NCBI GenBank assembly: GCA_037383845.1
Contig: JARRON010000027.1
Span: 1 to 29,136, forward strand
DNA: 29,136 bases
Reading direction: 5' to 3'
DNA from: JARRON01 sp037383845
Lineage (GTDB): Bacteria; Pseudomonadota; Gammaproteobacteria; Steroidobacterales; XN24
Made by a program: the position numbers and the translations under genes. Positions within the stretch are counted from its first letter, which is position 1; each line of letters opens with the position of its first letter. This document shows, piece by piece, positions 15,735 through 23,091 of the stretch. The notes under the pieces were generated by a model that saw nothing but the letters and a program-made list of their open reading frames with translations, was not told the DNA's origin and did not search any database.

Positions 15735-16280
15735 ATGGAAGCTGCGCTTTTCTTCATCGTCAAGACGCTGCTGGAGCTCTACCTGCTCACCTTTCTGCTG
15801 CGCTTCCTGCTGCAGTGGGTGCGGGCCGATTTCCACAACCCTCTCTCGCAGTTCATCGTCCGCGTGACCAATCCGGTGGTGCGTCCGCTCCGGCGGGTGA
15901 TCCCGAGCTGGCGGGGCCTGGACATGGCCAGCCTTGTCGCCCTGCTCGTCCTGCAGCTGATCGTGACCGCCGGGATCATGTATTTCGCCGGTCACAGGAT
16001 GGACTCGCTGGCACTGATGCAGTTCGCGCTCATGCGCACGGCAGTGCTGGTCATCCGCTTCTACTTCTTCGCGATCCTGGTCTACGCGATCCTGAGCTGG
16101 GTCAGCCCGGGACAGTGGAACCCGCTGACCGGCCTGCTGGCCAGCCTCACCGAACCGGTTCTTGCCCCGGTGCGCAGGTTCATCCCCCCCATCGGCGGCC
16201 TGGACCTGTCGCCGCTCTTCGTTCTCATCGGGCTGCAGGCTTTACTTCTCCTGTTCCCGCTCCCCGGATACCTGTCCTGA
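15735..16280 (+). CDS. yggT: YggT family integral membrane protein
   Basis: This 181-residue protein is a tandem of two YGGT domains, each a pair of membrane helices with the pattern LRFLLQWVRADFHNPLSQFI...VRPLRRVIPSWRGLDMASL in the first half and YAILSWVSPGQWNPLTGLL...VLAPVRRFIPPIGGLDLSPL in the second. Two copies are usual in proteobacteria. The function is not settled; links to osmotic protection, cell shape or division have been proposed for relatives. It lies four bases after proC and its stop overlaps the yggU start (TGATG), so the genes are coupled. Confidence 0.93.
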   Translation: MEAALFFIVKTLLELYLLTFLLRFLLQWVRADFHNPLSQFIVRVTNPVVRPLRRVIPSWRGLDMASLVALLVLQLIVTAGIMYFAGHRMDSLALMQFALMRTAVLVIRFYFFAILVYAILSWVSPGQWNPLTGLLASLTEPVLAPVRRFIPPIGGLDLSPLFVLIGLQALLLLFPLPGYLS

Positions 16281-16588
16281 TGCAGGCCTGCCAGTGGGAG
16301 GCCCAGGACCGGCTGATCTGCAGGTTCCGGGTGCAGCCCCGCGCCTCCCGCGAAGGGCTCGCCGGCGTGGTCGGGGACCGCCTGAAACTGAAGGTCCACG
16401 CGCCGCCGGTGGACGGCGCAGCCAACGCCGCGGTGGTCCGCTGGGCGGCCAGGGCGTTCTCCGTCAGCCGCGCCCAGGTGGAGATCATTCGGGGGCTTTC
16501 GGCCCGGGACAAGACGTTGAGAATCGTCTCACCCTGCAAAATACCTGACGAAATCGCTGCACACATTGCACCCACGGGTGCTGCATGA
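16280..16588 (+). CDS. yggU: YggU/DUF167 family protein
   Basis: This 102-residue protein of the UPF0235 family shows RFRVQPRASREGLAGVVGDR, LKLKVHAPPVDGAANAAVV and FSVSRAQVEIIRGLSARDK followed by LRI. The function is unknown. ATG 16280 shares its A with the yggT stop. The order proC-yggT-yggU is widespread in gammaproteobacteria. In Pseudomonas, metX and metW follow; here they are absent and the DUF4426 gene comes next. Confidence 0.92.
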   Translation: MQACQWEAQDRLICRFRVQPRASREGLAGVVGDRLKLKVHAPPVDGAANAAVVRWAARAFSVSRAQVEIIRGLSARDKTLRIVSPCKIPDEIAAHIAPTGAA

Positions 16589-16596
16589 GCTATATT
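16566..16596 (+). promoter_or_regulatory. Possible promoter upstream of the DUF4426 gene
   Basis: TTGCAC (16566-16571) and TATATT (16591-16596, five of six) are separated by 19 bases, longer than ideal. The region overlaps the last codons of yggU and is locally AT-richer than its surroundings. The DUF4426 start lies about 40 bases downstream. Confidence 0.28.
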
Positions 16597-16634
16597 TACG
16601 CAGATTGAAATCCGCCCTCGCCCGGAGATCGCAT

Positions 16635-17135
16635 TTGACGAGCTTCAAACAGTTCCTGAGCGCCTGGTTAGTCGCAGCCCTTTGCGTCACCGCGACGGGG
16701 TGCGGACCAGGCCCCGCGAACCCGGAGAGCGCCCCGCCGGCCCGGGAGATCACCCGGGAAAACTTCGAAGATTTCGGCGACTACGTCGTTCACTTCAATG
16801 CCCAGTCCACATCCGTGCTGCCGCCGGAGGTGGCCAGGGCTTACGGAATCCAGCGCAGCAGCAACCGGGCGATGCTCAACATCAGCGTCCTCAGGAAGGC
16901 GCCCGGCTCCCCCGGCGAGCCCACTGCGGCGGCCGTGGACGTGGACGCCAGCAACCTGACCGGGCAGCTCAAGGACCTGACGCTGCGCGAGATCAAGGAA
17001 GGGGAAGCCATTTACTACATCGGCGAGTTCCCGGTGGCGAACCGGGAAACCCTGATATTCGATATCTCCGTGCGTCCGGAAGGGGTCAATGAACCTTTCC
17101 GGGTGCGCTTTCGGCAACAGTTCTACACGGACTGA
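16635..17135 (+). CDS. DUF4426 family lipoprotein
   Basis: This 166-residue exported protein is read from TTG 16635, seven bases after GGAG. That start gives a clean signal peptide, MTSFKQFLSAWLVAALCVTA ending in TGC, so it is probably lipid-modified at the Cys. The longer frame from TTG 16566 would overlap yggU and blur the signal. The mature part has DFGDYVVHFNAQSTSVLPPE, VARAYGIQRSSNRAMLNISV and PFRVRFRQQFYTD, which I recognise as DUF4426. Function unknown. The family lies near metX/metW-proC genes in Pseudomonas, so position agrees. Confidence 0.87.
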   Translation: MTSFKQFLSAWLVAALCVTATGCGPGPANPESAPPAREITRENFEDFGDYVVHFNAQSTSVLPPEVARAYGIQRSSNRAMLNISVLRKAPGSPGEPTAAAVDVDASNLTGQLKDLTLREIKEGEAIYYIGEFPVANRETLIFDISVRPEGVNEPFRVRFRQQFYTD

Positions 17136-17258
17136 GGCAAACCCGGGGCGTGGGAAACGGGGGCAGCCATGGGATGATCGCCGCGAGGACCGGCGAATCG
17201 TCCCTGTCGTCGTAATCTCGCCCGATTCAACACCCGCTCAAAACGACAGGAGCAACAG

Positions 17259-17585
17259 ATGGCCACGAAGAAGAAGGCTGCCGTCAAGGCCAAGCCACCC
17301 ACCAAAAGCGAGATCATTACGCAGATCGCCGACAAGACCGGGCTGACGAAGAAGGACGTAGGGGCCGTCTTCGACGAGCTTAATGCTTCTATCAAGCGCT
17401 CCCTGCGCAAGTCCGGCGAGTTCACCATGCCCGGACTGGTGAAGATGCGCGTGGTGAAGAAGCCCGCCACCAAGTCCCGTCCCGGCGTGAACCCGTTCAC
17501 GGGCGAGGCCATCACCATCAAGGCCAAGCCGGCCCGCAAGGCTGTCAAGGTCACGGCCCTCAAGGGCCTCAAGGACATGGCCTGA
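17259..17585 (+). CDS. HU-family DNA-binding protein
   Basis: This 108-residue basic protein has a lysine/alanine-rich N-terminal tail (MATKKKAAVKAKPPTKSE), then the HU/IHF fold: IITQIADKTGLTKKDVGAVF, SIKRSLRKSGEFTMPGLVKM and a beta arm with RPGVNPFTGEAITIKAKPAR. It differs from canonical HupA/B, which lack the tail, and belongs to the extended HU-like group found in many proteobacteria. It probably bends or compacts DNA. AGGAG before AACAG supports ATG 17259. It has its own 123-base upstream region, in which I could not identify a convincing promoter, and ends just before a strong hairpin. Confidence 0.93.
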   Translation: MATKKKAAVKAKPPTKSEIITQIADKTGLTKKDVGAVFDELNASIKRSLRKSGEFTMPGLVKMRVVKKPATKSRPGVNPFTGEAITIKAKPARKAVKVTALKGLKDMA

Positions 17586-17594
17586 TCCGAAACG

Positions 17595-17627
17595 GGGCCC
17601 GGCGCGTCCCCGGGATGCGCCGGGCCC
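17595..17627. terminator. Strong GC hairpin between the HU-like and TerB-like genes
   Basis: GGGCCCGGCGC (17595-17605) pairs perfectly with GCGCCGGGCCC (17617-17627) around an 11-base loop, an 11-bp all-GC stem. It lies in the 52-base gap between convergent genes. No T tract follows, so it may end transcription from both sides imperfectly or act with Rho, or protect 3' ends. Confidence 0.6.
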
Positions 17628-17637
17628 GGACCCGGAC

Positions 17638-18105
17638 CTAGTCCTCCTCCCGCTCCACCCGGGAAATCACCGAAGCGCGGATTCCCGCGTACTCAGCCCG
17701 CCGCAGGTGCAGCAGGTCGGCCAGCTTGGAAAGCAGGTGCTGCTCGTGCTTGTCGAAGCGGCCGTCGGCGGCCGCCACGGCCCCCACCAGCTCCACGACC
17801 CTGCGCCGCTCCTCCGGCGAAAGCGTCTCGTTCATCACGCTGGTGAAGTCGTAGAGCGACACGGAACCGGCCACCGCCTCGTCGGCCCTGGACAACAACT
17901 CGTCCGCAGCGGAACCTTCCATGGCGAAATGCGCGGTGAGGAGCTCATGGGCCAGCCGCATCTCCGCCGTGGCCTCCTCCCGGTCCGCCCGCGCCATTTC
18001 CAGCAGCAGCGCCGCCGTGGCCAGCCGCAGATCATGACCGCCCTCCGCGGTCTCGGCGGTGCCCGCCAGCGCATCCTCGAGTATGTCCCTGAGCTTGCCG
18101 ATCAT
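17638..18105 (-). CDS. TerB-like (tellurite resistance family) protein
   Basis: This 155-residue all-helical soluble protein starts at ATG 18105 with GGAGGA upstream. TerB-type features are LRLATAALLLEMARADREEA, LSPEERRRVVELVGAVAAAD and GRFDKHEQHLLSKLADLLHL. The acidic DREEA and ADGRFDKHE segments are the usual TerB metal-binding pattern. Single TerB-like proteins like this are common in proteobacteria outside ter operons, so tellurite resistance should not be assumed. It overlaps the hydrolase gene by four bases (ATGA) and is the last gene of the antiporter operon. A longer frame upstream is only the shadow of the hydrolase. Confidence 0.85.
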   Translation of the reverse strand: MIGKLRDILEDALAGTAETAEGGHDLRLATAALLLEMARADREEATAEMRLAHELLTAHFAMEGSAADELLSRADEAVAGSVSLYDFTSVMNETLSPEERRRVVELVGAVAAADGRFDKHEQHLLSKLADLLHLRRAEYAGIRASVISRVEREED

Positions 18106-18770
18106 GCCGGCTCCTCCTGCCTGCAGGCTTCCCAGAATCCGCGCACCGTATCCTGGAGCACGTTCAGCCGCCCGTGGAAAAAGTGGGTGGTTTCCGGAAC
18201 GACTTCCAGCCGCGGCGCGGGCGCCAGCCGGGCCACCCATTCCCGCACCGCCGATGCATCCACGAGTTCGTCGTCCGCACCGTGGATCACCAGCCACGGG
18301 CAGGTCGGCGTGCGGACCTCCTCCACCGGAAACCGGCGTACCGGGGGTGCGACCGTCACCAGCGCCGCAGGTTCCGCCGTGGGGGCTGCGTTCAGGGCCA
18401 CGTAGCTGCCGAAAGAAAAACCGCCGAGCCACAGGCGACGGTCCGGCCACTGCTGGTGCGCCCATTCCACCACCGCCAGGGCATCATCGGTTTCGCCCCG
18501 ACCTTCGTCCCATGCGCCACCGGAGTCGGCCACCCCACGAAAGTTGAAGCGGACCGCGGGCACGCGCAGGCGGTTGGCCGCCCGGGCCAGGGCGTGAACG
18601 ACCTTGTTGTTCATGGTCCCGTGATAAAGGGGATGAGGATGACACAGGACCGCCACCTCGTCGGCGGGCTCCCCGGGATCCTCCACCAGCCCCTGCAGGG
18701 GTCCGGCAGGCCCGGGAATGACGACCTCCACCGGCCGGGGCGGCCGGAACGCGGATCCGGACCGGCTCAC
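18102..18770 (-). CDS. Alpha/beta hydrolase (COG2945-like)
   Basis: This 222-residue cytosolic hydrolase has the oxyanion/early motif VLCHPHPLYHGTMNNKVVHA, then VPAVRFNFRGVADSGG, the nucleophile elbow GGFSFGS (Ser119), the acid Asp in HGADDELVD (about D167) and the catalytic His in ETTHFFHGRL (H196). HPHP...G.M.NKV..L is characteristic of the small COG2945 alpha/beta hydrolases, whose substrates are mostly unknown. It starts at GTG 18770, which overlaps the antiporter stop (GTGA), and its own stop overlaps the TerB-like start. That tight coupling suggests these three genes are needed together, but no shared function is known. Confidence 0.92.
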   Translation of the reverse strand: MSRSGSAFRPPRPVEVVIPGPAGPLQGLVEDPGEPADEVAVLCHPHPLYHGTMNNKVVHALARAANRLRVPAVRFNFRGVADSGGAWDEGRGETDDALAVVEWAHQQWPDRRLWLGGFSFGSYVALNAAPTAEPAALVTVAPPVRRFPVEEVRTPTCPWLVIHGADDELVDASAVREWVARLAPAPRLEVVPETTHFFHGRLNVLQDTVRGFWEACRQEEPA

Positions 18771-20611
18771 GCGGACTTGCCTGCTGCGGCCGCAGCCTGG
18801 CGTTCAGGCTCCCGGGGCGGAGCAAAGTAAACCACCACGTCGCCCCGCTCGGGCTCCATCTCGGAGTCCGCCGCGAGCAGTATCACCCGGTTCCCCTCGT
18901 CCCGGACCACGGCCAGCTGCAGGGCCCGGGACGGGAGGTCTCCCAGGAAGTCGCTGTAGCTGTAGCTGTCCGTGAGCCGGGTCCTGGAGAACTCCCAGCC
19001 CTCGACGGTGCGCTGCCACAGGTACTCGTATTCCGCTGCCTTGTCGAAAGCCATGCGGCCGCGCAGCCCCCCGGCGACGCCCCGGGGATCGGCTTCCTTC
19101 TCCTCGCCCATGGGCAGCTGGAAGACCTTCTCGCGGCCGATTTCCGGTGCCAGGGCCGTGCATACCAGGGCGTTGTAGGCGTCGTTGTCCGTGCCGGCCA
19201 GCACCGTTTGCACGTGGGCGACTTCCACGGATTCCTCCGCGAAGTCGGAAAGGATCTCACCATAGAACACCTTGAGGCCGGCCAGCCGGGCGGCGCGCAG
19301 GTTGTGCCAGGACCGGTCGGCGACGATGACCTTGGCCCCCAGACCGTGAAGGGCACGGCCGAAGTCAACGCTCCAGGGCGATGCGCCCACCAGCAGCACG
19401 CCGTCCCGGGTGGGTGACGACAACCCAAGGCGCCGCGACAGCCAGCCCAGGGAGAACCCGTGGGCGATGACCGTGGCGAAGATCACCGCGAATACGAGAG
19501 GCAGGAGCCGCTCGCCTTCCGGATAGCCGGAAGCGACAAGTCCGGGGCCCATCACGCCGGCGGTGGCGGCGGCGACGATGCCGCGCGGGGCGATCCAGCC
19601 CAGCAGGAACCGGTCCTGCCAGGCCATGCCTGCACCCATGGTGGCGACCCAGACCGTAACCGGCCTGGCGACGAACATGATCACCAGCACCAGCAGCACG
19701 CCACGGAGTTCCAGGCCCTCGAAACTGCCCGGCCGGAGACCGGCGGTGAGCACCACGAACACCAGGGACACCAGCACCACGGTGATGTACTCCTTGAACC
19801 GGCGCATGTCCTCCAGGCCGGGGAGGTTCATGTTGCCCACCACGATCCCCATGATGGTGACCGCCAGCAGGCCGGCTTCCGGCTGCACGGTGTTGGTCAG
19901 CTCGTATACCAGCAGGACGAGCGTCAGCAGCACCGGCGACTTCAGAAACTCGGGCACCCAGCCCGCCAGGAACGCCCGGGAGGCCAGCCAGCCGACGCCG
20001 CCACCGAGGACCGCTGCAGCCGCAACGCCGGAGACCAGGTTCACCAGGATCCGGGCCGGGTCCACGTCCGAGGCCGAAAACACGAAGTACTGGAAGACCA
20101 GGACGGCCAGCAGCGCACCGATGGGGTCGTTGACGATGCCTTCCCACTTCAGGTACGACGCCGTGCGCCGGTTGAGCGCCGCCTGCCGCAGCAGGGGCAT
20201 GATGACCGTGGGCCCGGTCACCACCATGATGGCGCCGAACACCAGGGCCACGGGCCAGCCCAGGCCGCCCACGTAGTGAGCCGCGACGGCGCAGATCAGC
20301 CAGGCCAGGGGTGCGCCCACGTAAACCAGCCGGCGCACGCCCGCCGCGGCCACCTTCAGCTCCGCCCGCTCCAGCGACAGCCCCCCTTCGAACAGGATGA
20401 CCGCCACGCCCAGGGCGACGAATACCCGGGCCACCTCCCCGTTCATCATTTCCGGATCCAGGAACATGCCCGGGGTCAGCGGTCCGGCGATCAGGCCGGC
20501 GGCCGCCAGCAGCACGATGGCCGGCATACGGGTTCGCCACGCCACCCACTGGGCGGCAACGCCCAGGGCCAGCAGGCCGACGACCATCATGGCCTCATGA
20601 TGTCCCATCAT
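18767..20611 (-). CDS. CPA1-type cation/proton antiporter with C-terminal Rossmann-like regulatory domain
   Basis: This 614-residue inner-membrane protein has about twelve hydrophobic helices over its first 400 residues. CPA1 signatures include VILFEGGLSLERAEL, GAIMVVTGPTVIMPLLRQAA and KWEGIVNDPIGALLAVLVF with the ion-binding Asp. It exchanges Na+ or K+ for protons. After the membrane part comes a TrkA-N/RCK-like domain starting DGVLLVGASPWSVDFGRAL, with VFYGEILSDFAEESV and TVLAGTDNDAYNALVC. The glycine motif is altered from GxGxxG, so nucleotide binding is uncertain. ATG 20611, with GGGAGG upstream, is preferred over TTG 20638. It heads the antiporter-hydrolase-TerB operon and is divergent from rocD. 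Confidence 0.92.
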   Translation of the reverse strand: MMGHHEAMMVVGLLALGVAAQWVAWRTRMPAIVLLAAAGLIAGPLTPGMFLDPEMMNGEVARVFVALGVAVILFEGGLSLERAELKVAAAGVRRLVYVGAPLAWLICAVAAHYVGGLGWPVALVFGAIMVVTGPTVIMPLLRQAALNRRTASYLKWEGIVNDPIGALLAVLVFQYFVFSASDVDPARILVNLVSGVAAAAVLGGGVGWLASRAFLAGWVPEFLKSPVLLTLVLLVYELTNTVQPEAGLLAVTIMGIVVGNMNLPGLEDMRRFKEYITVVLVSLVFVVLTAGLRPGSFEGLELRGVLLVLVIMFVARPVTVWVATMGAGMAWQDRFLLGWIAPRGIVAAATAGVMGPGLVASGYPEGERLLPLVFAVIFATVIAHGFSLGWLSRRLGLSSPTRDGVLLVGASPWSVDFGRALHGLGAKVIVADRSWHNLRAARLAGLKVFYGEILSDFAEESVEVAHVQTVLAGTDNDAYNALVCTALAPEIGREKVFQLPMGEEKEADPRGVAGGLRGRMAFDKAAEYEYLWQRTVEGWEFSRTRLTDSYSYSDFLGDLPSRALQLAVVRDEGNRVILLAADSEMEPERGDVVVYFAPPREPERQAAAAAGKSA

Positions 20612-20664
20612 GGAGGCGCCTCCCGCGCCGTGGTGCAAACGTACAGTTTAGCGAGTCCCGGGGG

Positions 20665-20682
20665 ACCGCCGACACCGGCGGT
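20665..20682. promoter_or_regulatory. Inverted repeat between the antiporter and rocD genes (possible operator)
   Basis: ACCGCC (20665-20670) and GGCGGT (20677-20682) are perfect reverse complements around GACACC. The repeat touches the candidate rocD -35 and lies in the 122-base divergent region. With such high GC a 6-bp repeat can occur by chance. Confidence 0.25.
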
Positions 20683-20710
20683 GAAGGCGGGGGGGCCGTT
20701 TGCGTACAAT
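20681..20710 (+). promoter_or_regulatory. Candidate promoter for rocD
   Basis: TACAAT (20705-20710) matches five of six -10 positions and stands out in a GC-rich region. GTGAAG (20681-20686) is a weak -35 at an 18-base spacing. The ATG of rocD lies about 24 bases beyond. On the other strand TAAACT (20650-20645) could serve the antiporter gene. Confidence 0.38.
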
Positions 20711-20733
20711 GGCCGCAGTTTTTCCCGTTTCGG

Positions 20734-21963
20734 ATGACGCCCTTGAGCAACCCCACCATCGATCTGGAAAGTCGTTACTGCGCGCATAACTACCATCCCC
20801 TGCCGGTGGTGCTTGTCCGCGGAGAGGGCCCCTGGGTGTGGGACGACCAGGGCCGGCGGTTCCTGGACATGATGAGCGCCTATTCGGCCGTCAGCCACGG
20901 TCACGCCCATCCCCGTATCGTCCGGGCCCTCGTGGACCAGGCCCGGCAGCTGAATATCGTCTCGCGGGCGTTCCATTCGGACCGGCTGGCGGCATTCCTG
21001 CAGCAGGCCTGCCGGATGACGGGGCAGGACATGGCCCTGCCCATGAACACGGGAGCCGAGGCGGTAGAGACGGCCATGAAGGCCGCACGCAAATGGGCCT
21101 ACACGGTGAAGGGCGTGCCGGCGGACCAGGCCGGAATCATCGGCTGCGAAGGCAACTTCCACGGCCGCACCATTGCCATCTGCGGACTGTCCAGCGAGTC
21201 CCAGTACCGGGAGGGGTTCGGCCCGTTCCCGCCTGGGCTGTCCACCGTGCCCTACGGCGACGCAGACGCCCTGGAAGCGGCCATCACGCCGAATACGGCG
21301 GCCTTCCTGGTGGAACCCATCCAGGGCGAGGGCGGCATCGTGATCCCGCCTGACGGCTACCTGGCGCGCTGCGCGGAGATCTGTCGCGAACACGACGTCC
21401 TGCTCATTGCCGACGAGATCCAGACGGGCCTGGGGCGAACCGGCCGGCTCCTGGCCTGCGACCACGAAGACGTCCGGCCCGACGGCCTGATCCTCGGCAA
21501 GGCCCTCGGCGGCGGCGTGCTGCCGGTGTCCATGTTCCTTGCACGGCGCGAGGTGATGGAGGTCTTCCGCCCCGGCGACCACGGGAGCACCTTCGGCGGC
21601 AATCCCCTGGGGGCGGCAGTGGGGCTCGAAGCCCTCAAGATCATCGAGGACGAGGACCTGGCCGGCCAGAGCGCCGAGAAGGGCGCATGGCTCCGGGAGG
21701 CCCTCGCCCGTATCCACAGCCCCCTGGTGAAGGAGGTTCGCGGCCGAGGCCTGTTCGTGGGCGTGGAAATCGACCCCGCCCGCGCCCGCGCCCGGGACGT
21801 GGTTGAACGCCTCATGGAACGGGGCATCCTCAGCAAGGAAACCCACGAGACCGTGGTGCGGCTCGCCCCGCCCCTGGGCATCCCCATGGAGCTCCTGCGC
21901 TGGGCCGTCGGCGAGCTCGCGGATGTGCTGGCCGGGATGGCAGAGCCGGCCACGACCTCATGA
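20734..21963 (+). CDS. rocD: Ornithine aminotransferase
   Basis: This 409-residue class III aminotransferase uses pyridoxal phosphate to convert ornithine and 2-oxoglutarate to glutamate semialdehyde (pyrroline-5-carboxylate) and glutamate. Signatures typical of OAT are the N-terminal YCAHNYHPLPVVLVRGEG, FLDMMSAYSAVSHGHAHP, MNTGAEAVETAMKAARKW, VEPIQGEGGIVIP, LLIADEIQTGLGRTG (Asp227 binds the PLP ring nitrogen) and GLILGKALGGGVLPVS with the PLP lysine K256. It is close to full OAT length. ATG 20734 has only a weak ribosome site; TTG 20743 is an alternative. The product feeds proC. It shares its operon with the PEBP gene 19 bases downstream, a pairing I cannot explain. Confidence 0.94.
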   Translation: MTPLSNPTIDLESRYCAHNYHPLPVVLVRGEGPWVWDDQGRRFLDMMSAYSAVSHGHAHPRIVRALVDQARQLNIVSRAFHSDRLAAFLQQACRMTGQDMALPMNTGAEAVETAMKAARKWAYTVKGVPADQAGIIGCEGNFHGRTIAICGLSSESQYREGFGPFPPGLSTVPYGDADALEAAITPNTAAFLVEPIQGEGGIVIPPDGYLARCAEICREHDVLLIADEIQTGLGRTGRLLACDHEDVRPDGLILGKALGGGVLPVSMFLARREVMEVFRPGDHGSTFGGNPLGAAVGLEALKIIEDEDLAGQSAEKGAWLREALARIHSPLVKEVRGRGLFVGVEIDPARARARDVVERLMERGILSKETHETVVRLAPPLGIPMELLRWAVGELADVLAGMAEPATTS

Positions 21964-21982
21964 ACCAAAGGAGACCTGACGT

Positions 21983-22615
21983 ATGAAAATTTCCGTAGGC
22001 GGCATCCCCGACGGCGCCGCGATTCCCGCCAAGTTCGCCTTCGGCGTCCCCGACGCCGACAGCCACGTGCAGCTGGGCGAGAACCTGAACCCGGAGCTGT
22101 CCTGGAGCGACCTGCCGGAGGGCACCCGGTCGGTCGTCATCATTTGCGTGGACCCGGACGCGCCCACGAAGCCCGACGACGTGAACAAGGAAGGCCGCGT
22201 CGTGCCCGCAGACCTGCCCCGGGCGAACTTCTATCACTGGGTGATGGTGGACGTGCCGCCGGAACTCGGAAAGATCGGCGAGGGCGAATGCAGCCGCGGT
22301 GTCACGCCCAGGGGCAAGCAGTCCGCCGAGGGCCCCGGCGGTGCCCGCCAGGGCCGGAACGACTATACCGGCTGGTTCGAAGGCGACGCGGACATGGAGG
22401 GCATCTACCTGGGCTACGACGGGCCCTGCCCGCCGTGGAACGATGCCATCCCGCACCGCTACCGTTTCACCGTCTACGCCACGGACCTGGAAGCCTGCCC
22501 CGTCAAGGGCGCATTCACCGGCGGGGAAGTGGAAACCGCCATCACCGGCCACATCCTGGCGAAGGCAGAGGTGACCGGGCTTTACTCCCTCAACCCGGAC
22601 GTGCCGGCGGCCTGA
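21983..22615 (+). CDS. YbhB/YbcL-type PEBP (Raf kinase inhibitor-like) protein
   Basis: This 210-residue PEBP-fold protein has the anion-binding signature VIICVDPDAPTKPDDVNKEG and the second conserved block ANFYHWVMVDVPPEL, then GPCPPWNDAIPHRYRFTVYA and the C-terminal AEVTGLYSL. Bacterial PEBP proteins have no firm function. No signal peptide is seen, so it is cytosolic. AAAGGAG about nine bases upstream supports ATG 21983. It follows rocD closely. Its last 34 bases overlap, in antisense, the 3' end of the TonB-like gene on the other strand. Confidence 0.92.
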   Translation: MKISVGGIPDGAAIPAKFAFGVPDADSHVQLGENLNPELSWSDLPEGTRSVVIICVDPDAPTKPDDVNKEGRVVPADLPRANFYHWVMVDVPPELGKIGEGECSRGVTPRGKQSAEGPGGARQGRNDYTGWFEGDADMEGIYLGYDGPCPPWNDAIPHRYRFTVYATDLEACPVKGAFTGGEVETAITGHILAKAEVTGLYSLNPDVPAA

Positions 22616-23091
22616 CCGGGCTCCTCGGAGGCAGCCGGCAGACTGAAGCGCACGACCTCCGTGAGCTTTCCGCCCCGGGGGTCGGGCGCCCAGCGCCGGC
22701 TGCGCACCGCCTCCAGCGCCTGGTCCTCGTAGACGCCGGCGGGCATGGCATTCACCACCTCGGCATTCTGCACCCGCCCGGCCTCGTCCACCTCGAACTC
22801 CACCTGGACGAAGCCCCCGGATTCCCTGGGCGGGATCTCCAGCGCCGGGATCTCCGCCAGGGGCGGCAGCTCCGGGAGTTCCCTGGGGCCCTTTGCGCCG
22901 ACCAGCTCCGCAACGTCCACCCGGGAGCTGCTGGAGAGAATCTCCACCGGGTGAGCCTCGATAGCATCCTCGTCTGGGCGGTCCAGGAGACCGAAGCCCC
23001 ACAGCACCGCTGTCATGAGCACCACCACCACGACGGTGGCCGCCACGGCCGAGACGGCGAAACGCAGGGGCTTTGGCAGGATCGTCCTCAC
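22582..23091 (-). CDS. Small TonB-like (energy transducer TonB C-terminal domain) protein
   Basis: This 169-residue protein has an N-terminal membrane helix (about 11-36: FAVSAVAATVVVVVLMTAVL), a short spacer with ELPELPPLAEIPALEIPP and a compact TonB C-terminal domain: GFVQVEFEVDEAGRVQNAEV, VYEDQALEAVRSRRWAP and VVRFSLP. The spacer is too short to span the periplasm as classical TonB does, so it may be a non-receptor TonB-like protein. The last 17 residues lie beyond the domain and are encoded opposite the end of the PEBP gene. Its ATG overlaps the amidohydrolase stop by four bases (ATGA). Confidence 0.85.
   Translation of the reverse strand: MRTILPKPLRFAVSAVAATVVVVVLMTAVLWGFGLLDRPDEDAIEAHPVEILSSSSRVDVAELVGAKGPRELPELPPLAEIPALEIPPRESGGFVQVEFEVDEAGRVQNAEVVNAMPAGVYEDQALEAVRSRRWAPDPRGGKLTEVVRFSLPAASEEPGQAAGTSGLRE

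Noticed and set aside
18059..18547. Idea that the TerB-like gene marks a tellurite or phage-defence ter cluster
   Set aside because: No terC, terD, terZ or other ter genes nearby; neighbours are an antiporter and a hydrolase.
19460..20737. 425-codon plus-strand frame opposite the antiporter
   Set aside because: H/Q/G-rich low-complexity product antisense to a clear membrane protein.
20608..21846. 412-codon minus-strand frame opposite rocD
   Set aside because: Shadow of the aminotransferase; no motifs and no ribosome site noted.
21830..23002. 390-codon minus-strand frame over the PEBP gene
   Set aside because: Overlaps PEBP and TonB-like genes, glycine/arginine-rich, no family features.
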